The notes: generated from the letters alone by a model not told the origin. Positions 29,919 through 40,084 are shown, counted from the first letter of the stretch. The stretch is 40,208 nucleotides of DNA from Prorocentrum cordatum (GCA_963575745.1 CAUYUJ010020575.1:50001-90208), one strand, 5' to 3'. Program-made: numbers and translations.

Positions 29919-30900
29919 ATGGGCTCGGTTATGGCAGGCCACGCCAAGGCGTTCCATGTCGACGTGAGGCTCTCATTTGCCTTAGCCCACGAGCACATCG
30001 GCCGCGCCATTGCCAAGCAGGAGGAGGCTGCCAAGGTGGCCTCGATCGAGAACTGGAAGAAGCTGTTTCTCGAGTGGTCCAACGACTCCTGGAAAGCGGC
30101 TTCCGACGTCATGCACAATGCATCGGACTGTCCGTCCTTCACAGCACAGTATATGCCCGACGAATGGGAAAAGGTCTGGTGCCCAGCCCCAGACACTTAC
30201 GACGAGAACATTTACGCGGAGCAATGAGCCTGGTACGCTTCTCAGGTGCGCGAGGTCTTGCCCGTCAGCTCGTACGCGGAGGATTGGCTACTCACAGTCT
30301 CCGACCTACACCGTGCGATTCGTAAGACCAGAGGCAGTGCGGGGTTCGATGGATGGAATGCCAAAGAAGTCAAGCTACTGGCCAAACTAGATGAGAGTGC
30401 GCGCTCCTGATGCTGAAGTGGCCCAGCTACTGTTCTCCTGGAGGGTGGTGGGGATCCCGAAAAAGGATCCATCGCAGAGCCACCCGATTGGGATAGCATC
30501 AGTATTACTACGTACGTGGCTATCGGCATGTGAACCTTGTCTGCCTGTTCCTCCCGCCGACCAATATGCTTGTAAACCAGGGGTCTCGGTGGTTGAGGCC
30601 TGTTGTGAGTAGTTGCATTCTTGTGAGAGCGGGGCCTGTGGAGCCGAAAGAGACGTATCAAAATGCTATGATCAGATTCCCCATGCCGTGGCGACGACAG
30701 CGCTTATTCGAGGACGGGTCCCTCCACCGGTACGCAGTTCCAGATGGTCACCATCAACCTATTACCCCAGCGAGCGGTTTGTCCAAAGTCCTGCAAGCCG
30801 CTCAAAGATTACGAGAGATTCCAGGCGGTATTGCGACACGCTGCATCGTTCTGCAAGAGTATTTGAAGAATCTCTAGAGTTGGTGTTGCCCTGTTTTCAG
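29919..30900 (+). pseudogene. LINE reverse transcriptase, broken by frameshifts and stops
   Basis: A linker (ENWKKLFLEWSNDSW, near 30045) is followed by GSAGFDGWNAKEVK near 30333, the usual start of LINE reverse transcriptases. In a different frame come IPKKDPS and PIGIASVLLRTW (30454-30525) and, past a TAG at 30610-30612, DVSKCYDQIPHA (30652-30687), which carries the first catalytic Asp of the palm. I could not find a convincing YxDD motif further on, so that part is lost or too changed to see. Confidence 0.82.
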
Positions 30901-31106
30901 CTTACCACCGTCCCAGCTCGAGCTTAAGTTGCTCAAGAGTGTGGTCAGAATCCGATGCTCCTGGTGGTGCAGAGACAGATTCTGGGCCAGTCATATTCAT
31001 CTACATCCAGTGCATAGTACGTTGTTGATAGCATTGGAAAGAATGACGTATTGGAATCTACGATGGAGCTCGTTTCTAGCGGAGAAACTCGGTAACATCT
31101 TCGAGC

Positions 31107-31526
31107 GTGTGGGCTTGGAGTTTGTATGATCCAGAACGTGGTGTCTTGTTTCGGCGGGATCCCGCTGAGAGCGACGCCAATTGCAAGCGAGTGTTCGGAG
31201 CCAGAAGATACGTTTGGAGCGATGAACCTCAAGCCGTCCACATGGTCAGACAAGTTTGCCGTGCCCGCGCGCTTGCCACCATTTGCCATGCCAGGCAAGA
31301 CGCTGACGGAGCCGAGCACATCGATATCGCAGCATCTTCACAGAGAACGTGGGCGGATTTTCGAGACAGTCTGAACCGAGAGGATGCCAGTCTACTTAAA
31401 ATCTTCTGCCGTGGTGCGGTGTGGACACCGACGAGAAGCAAAGAAAACTTGATGCAATGTGCCTTTTGCGGAGTGGAGGTGCGAGGGTGGGCGCGAAATC
31501 CTCGTCGACCGTGGTTTATCATCTAG
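31107..31526 (+). pseudogene. C-terminal LINE remnant with CxFC motif
   Basis: A 139-codon frame with RVFGARRYVW, ARALATICHARQDADGAEH and, near the end, MQCAFCGVEVRGWA. A late CxFC pair fits the Cys-rich C-terminal domains found after the reverse transcriptase in many LINEs, but the following His/Cys residues are not present. The TAG at 31524-31526 ends it. Confidence 0.5.
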
Positions 31527-31544
31527 GAATGATAAACCCAGGTT

Positions 31545-31735
31545 CGTTATGTTCAGATGATACCCCCAATTGGTGAAGGGGCCCTGGGACACACAAATAA
31601 ATACACACAAATAACCGGATTCCCCATATTTCCAAATATTTCCAGGGTTTTTGTCTTCCCCCCCAATTCCCATATTCTCCCATATTTTCCTGGGAGTCGA
31701 CGATGAATTGCGTCTGTGTGTTGCTTTCCCTCCTG
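31545..31735. repeat. Dispersed repeat, copy 1 (second copy at 38140-38310)
   Basis: Both copies read GGGCCCTGGGACACAC or its close variant, AATAAATACACACAAAT, a CCCCATATTTCC-type stretch, TTTTTGTCTTCCCCCCC, then GAGTCGACGATGAATTGCG/GAGTCGCAGATTCATTGTG and TGTGTGTTKC. Order and spacing agree over about 160 bases in the same orientation. The outer edges are approximate. Confidence 0.85.
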
Positions 31736-32079
31736 AGTTGGGTTATTGTCCTGTGGATGGATCGGTGCCCCTCCCCCTCGCCGGATCATTTCCATTCCGG
31801 AATAATGCATCTGAGGTCGATTCGGCGGTGGACAAACCTCCCTTTAGTAAACCTCCCCTTAGTGAAAACGACCCAGGGCCGAAATTGACGGACCTGGACC
31901 CGCAAAAAAATACGGCCGCGACGCCCTCTCGCGACCCGAAAACGGCCAATTCCTCAATCGACGTGTCAGGGTAGGAGGTCTATCCACCTCCGATCGATAT
32001 TCCGACACAACGAACGAGGGTCCATCCCAGTCCAAACTCCTTCTCAAGCGCTCCCCCCCTCCGCCAGATCATTGCCAGT
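31736..32079. other. Gene-free stretch between repeats
   Basis: Mixed-composition sequence with short Ser/Pro-rich frames (for example 31651-31974). It contains GGTCGATTCGGCGG and CCTCCCYTTAGTRAA repeated twice near 31840 and 31853. No recognised product. Confidence 0.4.
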
Positions 32080-32560
32080 CCGGAATAATAAACCTGAGTT
32101 CATTATTCCTAGGACATTACGAGCCCCAGCTTATGATGTTCTAGAGATGACGGACCAAGGTCAGTATTCTAACACACGGAATCCCAGCTTGGAGGAGCGG
32201 GGTTGGGGGAAAATAATAATTAGAATCATTCCGGAATCATGAATCCGAATTCCGAATATCCGCCTATGGCTCAGGCGACGCCCCTCAACCTCCATTAATA
32301 TCAATCCAGAACTATAACCTGGGTTCATTATTCCCGAGACACTATGACCCCCAGTCAATATTTCCTGAACATTATGAAGACAAGTCAAGATCTTTTTGGG
32401 GTCGATATTCCCGGAACATTATAAACCAAGGCTTAGAATGTTCCAAGGGGAACATTATGAACCCCAGTCAATATGTCCCGGAACATTTAAACCCAGGTTC
32501 ATAATGCTCCGGGGGGAACATTATGAACCCTGGTCAATAATCCGACAACATTATGGGGCC
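32075..32560. repeat. GGAACATTATGAACCC minisatellite
   Basis: Words GGAACATTATGAACC, CCAGTCAATAT, AACCTGGGTTCATTATTCC recur every 40-60 bases between about 32080 and 32555, with diverged spacers. A fragment with the same AAACCCAGGTTCGTTATG word occurs at 31530-31550, right after the LINE remnant. The words are partly self-complementary, so both strands look alike. Confidence 0.75.
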
Positions 32561-32905
32561 GACAGCCTCGATGCACTACGAAAACTGACTGGATTCCGAC
32601 TTTGAGTGCGCCTGGTGTTGCCCGTCGGGCCGTCCTCCAGCAAGCAGTACGTTCTCTTGCTATCATTATCATGACTACGACACGTGCAGCTTACCCCCAT
32701 GAGTCCATGCAAGCTTGAGCCGCTGGCCTGGCCAGTCCAGTATGTCGAGCAGCTTCGTGGTGTGGTATGCTGGATGGGTTTCCCCATGTTTCCAGGCTCG
32801 AACCTACGGTCGGTTGTTCCTGCTGTACAACCTGTCGAGATTACAGCAAGCGGGCGACGAGATGGTCGGGCGGGTGGATCCTGCAGGGCTGGTCGGGCGG
32901 TCGGG
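32561..32905. other. Gene-free stretch, no structure recognised
   Basis: Overlapping short frames occur on both strands (for example 32684-33007 plus, 32551-32973 minus). None shows a motif I recognise, and they are not supported by composition. Confidence 0.35.
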
Positions 32906-32913
32906 ACATCAGG

Positions 32914-33140
32914 GTGCGATTCTTTCGTAAATTGCGAAGATATATCAGGCAAGCGCGCGATTCCGAAGTACATTGAGAGGAGGTCCTGGGCGAGAGCACA
33001 ATTCTAGAGCGGCGAGGGCGCGAATCCGAAACAATGATGGAAGGTCAAGCAAAAGCACGATTTCTGTCAAGATGCAAGGGTGTCTGGAGCGAAAGCGCGA
33101 TTCTGGAATAGATTGTGAAGAAGCGTCAGGCGGGAGACCC
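32914..33140. repeat. Degenerate ~41-bp tandem repeat
   Basis: GYRCGATTCY begins near 32914, 32955, 32996, 33055 and 33095, with an extra close copy near 33018. Spacings are 41, 41, 59 and 40. The rest of the unit is purine-rich and diverged. Confidence 0.6.
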
Positions 33141-33499
33141 TGTTGTCGCAGCCCAGGGGGCCAGCAACACAGTTTGAGCACCAATACGTTCCCTTGCAAT
33201 AACAGGGTGCAAGAGCTGAAAAGGCACTTGAATTGGAAAAGCACTCTGAGCAGCGGCGGGGAGGGGGTCTACAAACACACGTTCTTCAGAAGTGAAAGCA
33301 CAACCGAAGTCGATCCTCCATCCTCGACTCAGGGGGCACGTTAGGGCGGACTCGCTCAAGCGGGCGGAACGTCGAGCTGGAATCGGCAATCCGTCGCCGA
33401 CAGATCGGCGATAGGCCCCCCGGTAGCGACTCCGCACTCCTGGGCGGGGTGGGCCATCAGGCCCCCTGTCGGCGATTTATGAGCAGTTGGGGGCCGAGG

Positions 33500-33685
33500 C
33501 CATCCCCAGAGGCCGCCTAGATGGGGTCTGAGTAGATGGGGTCGGAGGATTGCACCGCATCGCCGATGTATCGCCGATGCATCGGCGATGCATCGGCGAC
33601 GTCGGCGTGAAGAAAAACGGGCTCATGCATAGGCGATGCATCGGCGATACGGCGCGAGCCTCCGATCCTATCTGCTGGAGTGCGG
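33500..33685. repeat. CATCGGCGATG palindromic repeat, copy 1 of a dispersed pair
   Basis: CTAGATGGGGTC, GAGTAGATGGGGTCG, then CGCATCGCCGATGTATCGCC and an 18-bp perfect palindrome TCGCCGATGCATCGGCGA, GACGTCGGCGTG and GCGGCGCGAG/CTCCGAYCC. The same order of phrases occurs at 34868-35045 in the same orientation. Confidence 0.8.
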
Positions 33686-33769
33686 GCACAAGCCTGTGCG
33701 GTGAGAGACCGCGCGTGGACCTCGGAATCCCTGCAAGACCTCACCACACGGTCCGTCGCGCCGCACCGC

Positions 33770-34280
33770 TTTGGGGCCATGGGGGCCCCAGTCGCCCGAG
33801 GCGTTCTCCGAGGACAGCACAACCCACCCCTACCCCCAGCCACCACCACCACCCCCCCACTCCCGACCTGGTAATCCAGGGGGTCCTGGCTGGAGGTGGG
33901 GGGGAGCGACTTGGGGCTCTTGGGGGCCACAAGGAAAACCACCCCCGGCCGCAGCCAGGACCCCCTGGAACTCCAGGTGGAGAAAGGCGTCCTGGAAAGG
34001 TCTGCATTTCGCATAGCGCATGTCGCCCTGCATCTGTGCCCAGCGAGTTGCGCAATCCAGTTCGTGGAGGCGCTCTCCTAGAAGTTCATTTTCCCATATT
34101 GTTTGCCAGGCTTCCCAGAGCCACAGATCCGCATCACCCTCATCCCCCCCTCCCACATAACCAGTATGTTCACGAAGAGAGTCAGGGACAGTGAAAGTGG
34201 GGGGAGGTGGGGGGTGGAGGTGGGTTGTGCCGTCCTCATCCTCGGAGAACGACCCAGGCCCCCACACCGTGGGGCCACGC
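33770..34280. repeat. Nested fold-back element, about 510 bp
   Basis: The outer arms 33773-33850 and 34200-34278 are imperfect reverse complements (shared CGTTCTCCGAGGA, GCACAACCCACC and C-rich runs). An inner pair is exact over 17 bases: CCAGGGGGTCCTGGCTG (33876-33892) and CAGCCAGGACCCCCTGG (33953-33969). The plus strand could fold into a long branched hairpin. No transposase is present. It could be a non-autonomous element; target duplications were not resolved. Confidence 0.7.
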
Positions 34281-34442
34281 CGTGCGGTCACCGCGCCGTC
34301 TGGGGGCCCCCCGAGGAGGGTGGGCCTGAGCAGGCCTCCGGCGCAGGCGGCTCTTCGGCTGCGGGCGGGGGCGTTTCGAGAAGCCCATCTTCCCTGCTGG
34401 GGATGGTTTCACCCCTCCCCCTGCCCTCCCCTGGGTATGCGA

Positions 34443-34556
34443 GCGGCTTTCTTGAATCTGCGCTGGACCCCCCTCCCTGGCGCGCGGAGCACGCCAGAGG
34501 CGGCGCCGGAGGCGCCGCCAGGGGGGTCCGAGCGCAGATCCAAGAAATCCGCGCGG
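34443..34556. mobile_element. Short MITE-like fold-back element, copy 1
   Basis: The ends are reverse complements with few mismatches: GCGGCTTTCTTGAATCTGCG on the left and CGCAGATCCAAGAAATCCGC on the right. The complement continues inward through CTGGACCCCCCT/AGGGGGGTCC. The centre is a perfect stem, GGCGGCGCC-GGA-GGCGCCGCC (34499-34519). A second copy with the same ends lies at 39196-39294. Confidence 0.8.
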
Positions 34557-34799
34557 AGCGACGAAAGTCTGTTTGTGGCGTGTTTTCTCCTTCGAATGGA
34601 CCGTATCATGACCCCTGACTTCTTGCTGTTCTGAGGCCGGGCGGCCGGCCGCGGGGCATCCGCGCCCTGTGGGTCGCGCTGCGACACGGCCAGCGGGATC
34701 CTGGTGACAAGGGCCTCCAGCTGCGCCACGTCGAGCCGCGCCTGTGCCGGGGAGCACCAGTGCGCGAGGTCCAGCGGCCCCTCTCCGCTTCAATTCCGC

Positions 34800-34835
34800 C
34801 CTCCTTTCTCTCTCTCTCTCTCTCTCGGCGACCCC
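34800..34835. repeat. (CT)n microsatellite
   Basis: A run of TC dinucleotides (TTTCTCTCTCTCTCTCTCTC) of about 25 bases. Confidence 0.9.
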
Positions 34836-34864
34836 CTGCCGCACCCCGCCCCCGTTCCTAGAGA

Positions 34865-35050
34865 GGCCTCCTAGATAGGGGCCGAGTAGATGGGGTCGAA
34901 GGAACGGACCGCATCGGCGATGCATCGGCGACTCATCGGCGACGTCGGCGTGGGGGAAGCCGGGCTCCACATCGAGCCGCATCGCCGACGCATCGCTGAT
35001 GCGGCGCGACGCTCCGACCCCACCTGCTCCGACCCCATCCGGGAGGCCTG
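34865..35050. repeat. CATCGGCGATG palindromic repeat, copy 2
   Basis: CTAGATAGGGGCCGAGTAGA, TGGGGTCG, GACCGCATCGGCGATGCATC, GGCGACGTCGGCGTG, CGCATCGCCGACGCATCG and GCGGCGCGACGCTCCGACCC follow in the same order as at 33500-33685. Confidence 0.8.
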
Positions 35051-36740
35051 GACTTCCGTCCCGGAGATCCAGGCGTCGCGATCTGCCCACCGGTCGGGTT
35101 CGCTCTGCCTCGGGCCCACGGGGGCCCTCACGGATCGGTGCAGCCGAAGCACGCCCCAGACAGAGCGGCTTCGGCCGTGGTTCTGCCACGATGCTTCCGT
35201 CGTTCGAGGCGCCGGGTTCCGCCGCCCCCGCGCCACGCAATCCGCCCCGTCCTCCTCGCTCGGAGCGCGCCTTCCGCCCTGTAAGCTGTCGGCGGTGTCG
35301 TCACCCGATGATTTAGGAAAAAATGACCCTAACACTTCGAGAGGGGACTTCACTTAGGAGGGCCAAGAACATTAGGGATAGGGGAGATGTACCGAACCAA
35401 ACCGCCCAGAATCGTTCATCCCCAGTGCGAAGACGGGGACCCCAGTGAGGACACGTCTTCACCCTGTTATCAGGGTTGTTAGGGCTTCTTTCATCCTCGA
35501 TGACCCCATGTCCGAGGCCGCGGGTCGTCTTGGACGGTGATCCAGGGCCGCCGAAGAGCGGGGCAACAGCAGTGTCAGGGTAGAGGAGGGGCGAGACGAG
35601 GCGAGACAGCGAGGCGCTGCAGTCCACACAGGAGCGCGGCCCTTGAAATGAGCGCAGCGGGGGCGCCAGGGCGCCGAAGCGCCGAGCTGGAAGGGCTGCC
35701 AGCGGCTCTGATCCGTCAGATTCGGGGATCCACTGACCCGGGTCGATCCAGCCCCAGGTCAGTCGGGCCTTGCAGGATCCTGCAAGATCATGCAGGACTC
35801 TGCGGCATCCTGCACGCAGACCCGGGCCAATGCACCCCAGGCTCTGCAGGAGCCTGCAAGATCTGGCGCTTCGACCGAGCCCCCCGGCTGCATCGACCCC
35901 CGCCTCCTGAGCCCCGGCATGCCTCGCCTCGGTCTCCCTCGCTGCCCGAGCTCCTCTGCGGGCCACACGGGATGCGAGGCCGACGCGTGCAGTGCGCTGC
36001 GTGCGAGCACGGAGGAGAGACAGCGGGAGGCCTGCGACGACGGCGTTGATGGACGAGCGCGTGCCGCTACTCGCACAGTGCCTGCTCGCACATGGCCTGG
36101 ATCCGCCGCGAGGGACCTGCGGTAAAGGCACACCGATGCAGACCTGTGCGATTCTCTCCGGACGTCTGCGAGCAGGCACTCTGCCAGCAGTGGAGCGCGC
36201 TCGGTGGGTCGAGGAGGCGGGAGCTGGGCCCCGGGCGCGCGGGGTGCGCCAGCGGTGCGGCGGTGCGCGTGGGGAGGTGGCCCGAGCGAGGGCCCCCCTC
36301 CCGCCCTGGGGCGGGGGCGGGAGCCCGCCTCGGGGCGTGCCCTCACCTCTGGCGGCGCCCACGCCGTGCTGTCCCGAGCCCGAGGATCCAGGGGAGGGGG
36401 GAGGCCTCCTCCTCTGGTGCGGGCAGCGAGGAACGAGGAGCGAGCTCAAGAGGCAGCGTCTGCTCACAGACACGGCTCCAGGGGGAGACAAAGTGTATCC
36501 CAGTTCTTCACCCCCCTCCAGGGGCTTACCAGCCTTGGGATGCCTGCCCCCCAGCAAGCAGTCCAGGACCCGCCGCCTGCTGGGGGGCAAGTCCTTGGGT
36601 CAGGGCAGGGGGCCCCGAACGCCTTCCCTACCCTGACGGACCCGTAGGCCCCGCACCGTCGACACCAGACGACCGCACCCGTGGAGGGCAGCGACGGCGG
36701 CGGCGGAGGAGGGAGGACCAGTGTAAACCCAATGCGCATC
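35051..36740. other. GC-rich stretch without a recognised gene; contains small repeats and a 14-bp inverted repeat
   Basis: Open frames overlap on both strands (for example 35313-36590 minus, 35992-36636 plus) and are Arg/Pro/Gly/Ala-rich, as GC-rich noncoding DNA gives. TGCAGGAYCCTGCAAGATC-type words repeat at 35773-35870. An exact inverted repeat AGTGCCTGCTCGCA / TGCGAGCAGGCACT lies at 36077-36090 and 36167-36180. The plus frame from the ATG at 36050 (MDERVPLLAQCLLAHGLDPP) looks less biased than the rest but has no recognisable family. Confidence 0.4.
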
Positions 36741-36748
36741 AGCGATGA

Positions 36749-37003
36749 ATCGTGCTAGGACACCGTCCCTGAGACATCAACGTGCCCTATTGAAAGACCA
36801 TCTTCTGAGACTCTGAAACCGTGCCAGAACACCTTTCCTGGGACTTTGGCGATGCGAGTCAACGTGACCGTTGCGTCCTGACAGCCCTCGATCGTGCCAC
36901 CACACCACTTCTGAGACTTCAACACCGCGGGTCAAGCTGACTGATGCGTCCTGGCAAACCCGAACCGTGCTGGAGCACCATGTCCGGGATTTCGGCCATA
37001 CAA
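36749..37003. repeat. Degenerate ~72-bp tandem repeat
   Basis: RTCGTGCYAGRACACC or its variants begin near 36749, 36820, 36891 and 36964, followed each time by a TTCYTGRGACTT-like phrase. In the second and third units GTCAASSTGACYGWTGCGTC comes next. Spacing is 71-73 bp. An A run follows at 37068-37083. Confidence 0.65.
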
Positions 37004-37209
37004 GCTCTTGACAATGTTCTACACGTCTAGAATTATGTCGGGCGAGTCTCCCTACAGGAGGATACGGAAAAAAAAAAAAAAATACTCCAAAATGCTCCAA
37101 AAAGAAAAAAAAACTCAAAAAATAGTTACCAGACTATGTTTGGACTATTTTTTGATCACTTTTGGGGTATTTGTCATTTTTCGTCGAAATCCATCCCCCT
37201 GTATGGGGG

Positions 37210-37515
37210 ACAGGCCCGACTCAAGTCTAAAACGGATGCGCGCGGCGCAAAGGCGAGCGCCGCCTCTCGACGAGAAGCCCCGCCCTCCACTTCTGAACCT
37301 GCTGTGCCCCGCCCTGCCCGCCCGGCCCGCCCTGCCGAGCAGGCGGCCGGGGCCCGCGCGGGGCCCCGGGCCCCCTTGGTGCGGCCGGGGCGCCGAGCTC
37401 CGCGGTGCGGCCGGGGGGCTCCGCGGCCGCCCCAGGGGGGCCCGGCCGCCGCTCTCTGCCCTGCCCGGAGCCCCCAGGGCGGCGCGTCTCGACAAGGGCC
37501 GGTCCCTGTCCATGC
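37210..37515. other. GC-extreme tract
   Basis: Almost pure G/C words (GGGGCCCCGGGCCCCC, GCGGCCGGGGCGCCGAG). All frames on both strands are open and Pro/Arg/Gly/Ala-rich for this reason only. No gene is called. Confidence 0.6.
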
Positions 37516-37718
37516 CCTGATGGTCCGCTACCGAAAATTTCCGGTACCACTCCGCAGAGATCGGTCGCTACCGAAATACCGAAATGTAGCGCCCAATACC
37601 GGTATCAGACCGTTCTGAAATCCGCTATTTCAACGCCCTCAAACGAAGATCCGGTCGCTACGAAATTCGGGGTGCGTCGAAATCGCTACCGAAAATTTCC
37701 GGTACCAGACCATCTGGG
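37515..37718. mobile_element. MITE-like element with GATGGTC terminal inverted repeats, about 200 bp
   Basis: The left end reads GATGGTCCGCTACCG, then AAAATTTCCGGTACC. The right end, reverse-complemented, reads GATGGTCTGGTACCG, then GAAATTTTCGGTAG. The terminal match is about 28 bases with a few changes. Because the end sequence is itself close to palindromic, CTACCGAAAATTTCCGGTAC also appears as a direct repeat at both ends. The interior is AT-richer (TACCGAAATACCGAAATG) than the GC-extreme DNA it sits in, which suggests insertion. Confidence 0.72.
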
Positions 37719-37974
37719 TGGCGTACCTTTTCCTGCACGTCCACTTCGGCACCGCCCGTTCCCCGGGCCCCGCCCGCTCCGGCCGCCTGAGGCCCCCGCC
37801 TTCCGGTGCCCCGTCTCCCTCATTGAGGCTGTGCGCAGCCCGCCTAGCTTTTAGCGGAAGAGGTTCGCTCTCGCCCCGCAGATCGAAAAAGTGTCTCGAC
37901 AAGGGCCCCGTCCCCCGTCCCGAGAGTTCGGCGGCAGCTCGTGGCAGCCTCCCATGCCATCTTGTCGGTTCTTG

Positions 37975-38110
37975 CGAATCGACGCTGAGTCGACGCTAAG
38001 TCGGCGCTCATCGACGCTACGTCGACGCAGATCGACGCGGACCGACGCTGAGTCGGCGCTATCTCATCGACTCCCAAACGCTCATCGGCGCTAATCGACG
38101 CCAAAGACGG
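37975..38110. repeat. TCGACGCTRAGTCGRCGCT minisatellite
   Basis: About ten imperfect copies of a 12-14-base unit (ATCGACGCTGAG, TCGACGCTAAG, TCGGCGCTCA, TCGACGCAG, CCGACGCTGAG). No coding frame is supported. Confidence 0.85.
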
Positions 38111-38139
38111 AACTGAGAGGGTCTACCAGGCTCCCATGA

Positions 38140-38312
38140 TTGAAAGGGCCCCAGGACACACGAATAAATACACACAAATCAAAAGATCCCCCACATCTTC
38201 CTATATTTGTTGGGGTCTTCGTCTTCCCCCCCCCCCTTCCCCACATTTCCCCATCTTTTCTGAGAGTCGCAGATTCATTGTGCCTGTGTGTTTTTGGCCC
38301 CTCCCGACACGA
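38140..38312. repeat. Dispersed repeat, copy 2 (first copy at 31545-31735)
   Basis: It shows the same ordered phrases as copy 1: GGGCCCCAGGACACACG, AATAAATACACACAAAT, a CCACATCTTCC-type stretch, GTCTTCGTCTTCCCCC, GAGTCGCAGATTCATTGTG and TGTGTGTTTTTGG. Confidence 0.85.
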
Positions 38313-38570
38313 TCTGCTGCCGAGGACGGGGGCCCCGCCCCCGCTCCGAGAGGCGCACCCCCCTCCCCGCCCAGCCCCCTGGCCGCCGGGCTGGGGCCCC
38401 GGGGGCGGAGGAGGAGGTCGGCGGGCGAAGGGCGAAGGGCGGGGAGGGGGGGAGGCGGAAGGCCGCGCGGAGGCAGGGGCGGGCTGCGGGGGAAGGGGCG
38501 CGTCGGGGGGCGCCCAGTGGTGCCTCGAGAGAGCCCCGGTGTGGCCAAAGGGTGCACAAGGAACTGTATG
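38313..38570. other. GC-extreme tract, G-rich on the plus strand after 38395
   Basis: Runs of G separated by short spacers (GGCGGGGAGGGGGGGAGGCGG) could form G-quadruplexes. Frames on both strands are open and Pro/Arg/Gly-rich from composition alone. Confidence 0.55.
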
Positions 38571-38572
38571 AA

Positions 38573-39187
<615 letters not shown>

Positions 39188-39195
39188 CTTGCGCA

Positions 39196-39294
39196 GTCCG
39201 CGCGGATTTCCTGGACTTGCGCTAAGGCCCCGCCCCCCTCCTGGGCGCGCGGAAGGCGCCAGGGGCCCAGCGCGGATTCAAGAAGTCCGCGCGG
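39196..39294. mobile_element. Short MITE-like fold-back element, copy 2
   Basis: The left end CCGCGCGGATTTCCTGGACT, then TGCGCT, matches the reverse complement of the right end, CCGCGCGGACTTCTTGAATC, then CGCGCT. These are the same terminal sequences as the element at 34443-34556. The centre is a GGCGCGCGGAAGGCGCC-type stem. It abuts the end of the trinucleotide repeat. Confidence 0.78.
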
Positions 39295-39755
39295 CAGTGG
39301 GTGCGCGGGTTGGGACAGGTGAAGCGTCGGAGGTTGTGAATGGTTGGAGCCACTTGACTCGTAGGAGGTTCGCCGAGTGGAGCATGCTGAAATCCGCATG
39401 GGCAGCTATAGCAGAGTCGGTGGTAGAGGCGGCGACGCCACCCGCCCGCTCCCCCTTGACCCCCGACGTCTGCCTCGGCCCTTCGCCCCCCCGCCTCGCC
39501 TCTCCTCCTCGCCCGCCTCCACCTCTTCCCCTCACATCTCTCCCCGTCCTCGTCGCACCCCCCCTCAACGGGCCCGGGACCGTCGGAGAAGGGCTCGGGA
39601 TGGAAGAGCGGCCCTGGGGAAGTGGTCCAGAATCGTTGATCGGCGAGGGTAGGGCTCGGATTTCGCCGCCGATCCGAAGTCGGGCAGGGAGCAGGAGGGG
39701 CCCAGCGGCCAGGAGGCCCCCTCGCGCCTCCTCGCTCCTCCTCTCTGTCTCCCAC
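39295..39755. other. GC-rich gene-free stretch
   Basis: C-rich sequence with Pro/Ser/Arg-rich frames on the plus strand and Gly/Arg-rich frames on the minus strand. No domain is recognised. Confidence 0.4.
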
Positions 39756-39757
39756 TC

Positions 39758-39845
39758 TGTTTCTCTCTCTCTCTCTCTCTCGCTCTCGCTCTCGCTCTCG
39801 CTCTCGCTCTCGCTCTCGCTCTCGCTCTCGCCGCCCCCCCCCCTC
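39758..39845. repeat. (TC)n followed by (CTCTCG)n microsatellite
   Basis: TCTCTCTCTCTCTCTC passes into nine or so copies of GCTCTC, ending in a C run. Confidence 0.95.
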
Positions 39846-40080
39846 TCTTGGCCGCGCTCCCCTGCGAAGGAGCCCCCTGGGGGCCTCCTGGCCCGGGGGC
39901 CGCCCCGTAGAGGCACACCCCTCACGGAGAGCACCTCCGAGCGGGGAGCCCCGAGACGAAGAGCACGAGGGCACCCCCGCCACAAACTGGAATGGCCCCA
40001 CGGCAGGGGTCGGGGCGAGATCCACCAGAGGCCACACCGTCCCGGCCGGCCGCAGCCCAGGCCTGCGACGAGCGCGACCC
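39846..40080. other. GC-rich stretch, nothing recognised
   Basis: Mixed GC-rich sequence with open frames on both strands. No motif, no clear repeat. Confidence 0.35.
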
Positions 40081-40084
40081 AACC

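Larger units (their letters stand above)
25922..31526 (+). mobile_element. Degenerate APE-type LINE (non-LTR retrotransposon)
   Basis: Pieces of a two-part element lie in order on the plus strand: an ORF1-like Lys-rich region (25922-28300), a basic CxxC segment (28408-28734), an endonuclease/exonuclease/phosphatase domain (28852 to about 29560), a linker (29900-30230), a reverse transcriptase (about 30240-30900) and a C-terminal region with a CxFC motif (31107-31526). Stops and frame changes separate the pieces, so no full product can be made. Order and domain content fit LINEs of the L1/I/Jockey-like type. Target-site duplications and a poly-A tail were not found, and the ends are approximate. 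Confidence 0.82.

Noticed and set aside
24640-32720. Spliced-leader relics (sequence like TTTTGGCTCAAG) that would mark retro-inserted cDNA
   Set aside because: Only partial look-alikes such as CTTGAGCCG near 24659 and 32715 were seen, with no full match, so no retrocopy claim is made.
35313-36590. 425-codon minus-strand frame and overlapping plus-strand frames
   Set aside because: Both strands are open in several frames in GC-rich DNA, residues are Arg/Pro/Gly/Ser-dominated, and no family is recognised. A real gene cannot be excluded but is not supported.
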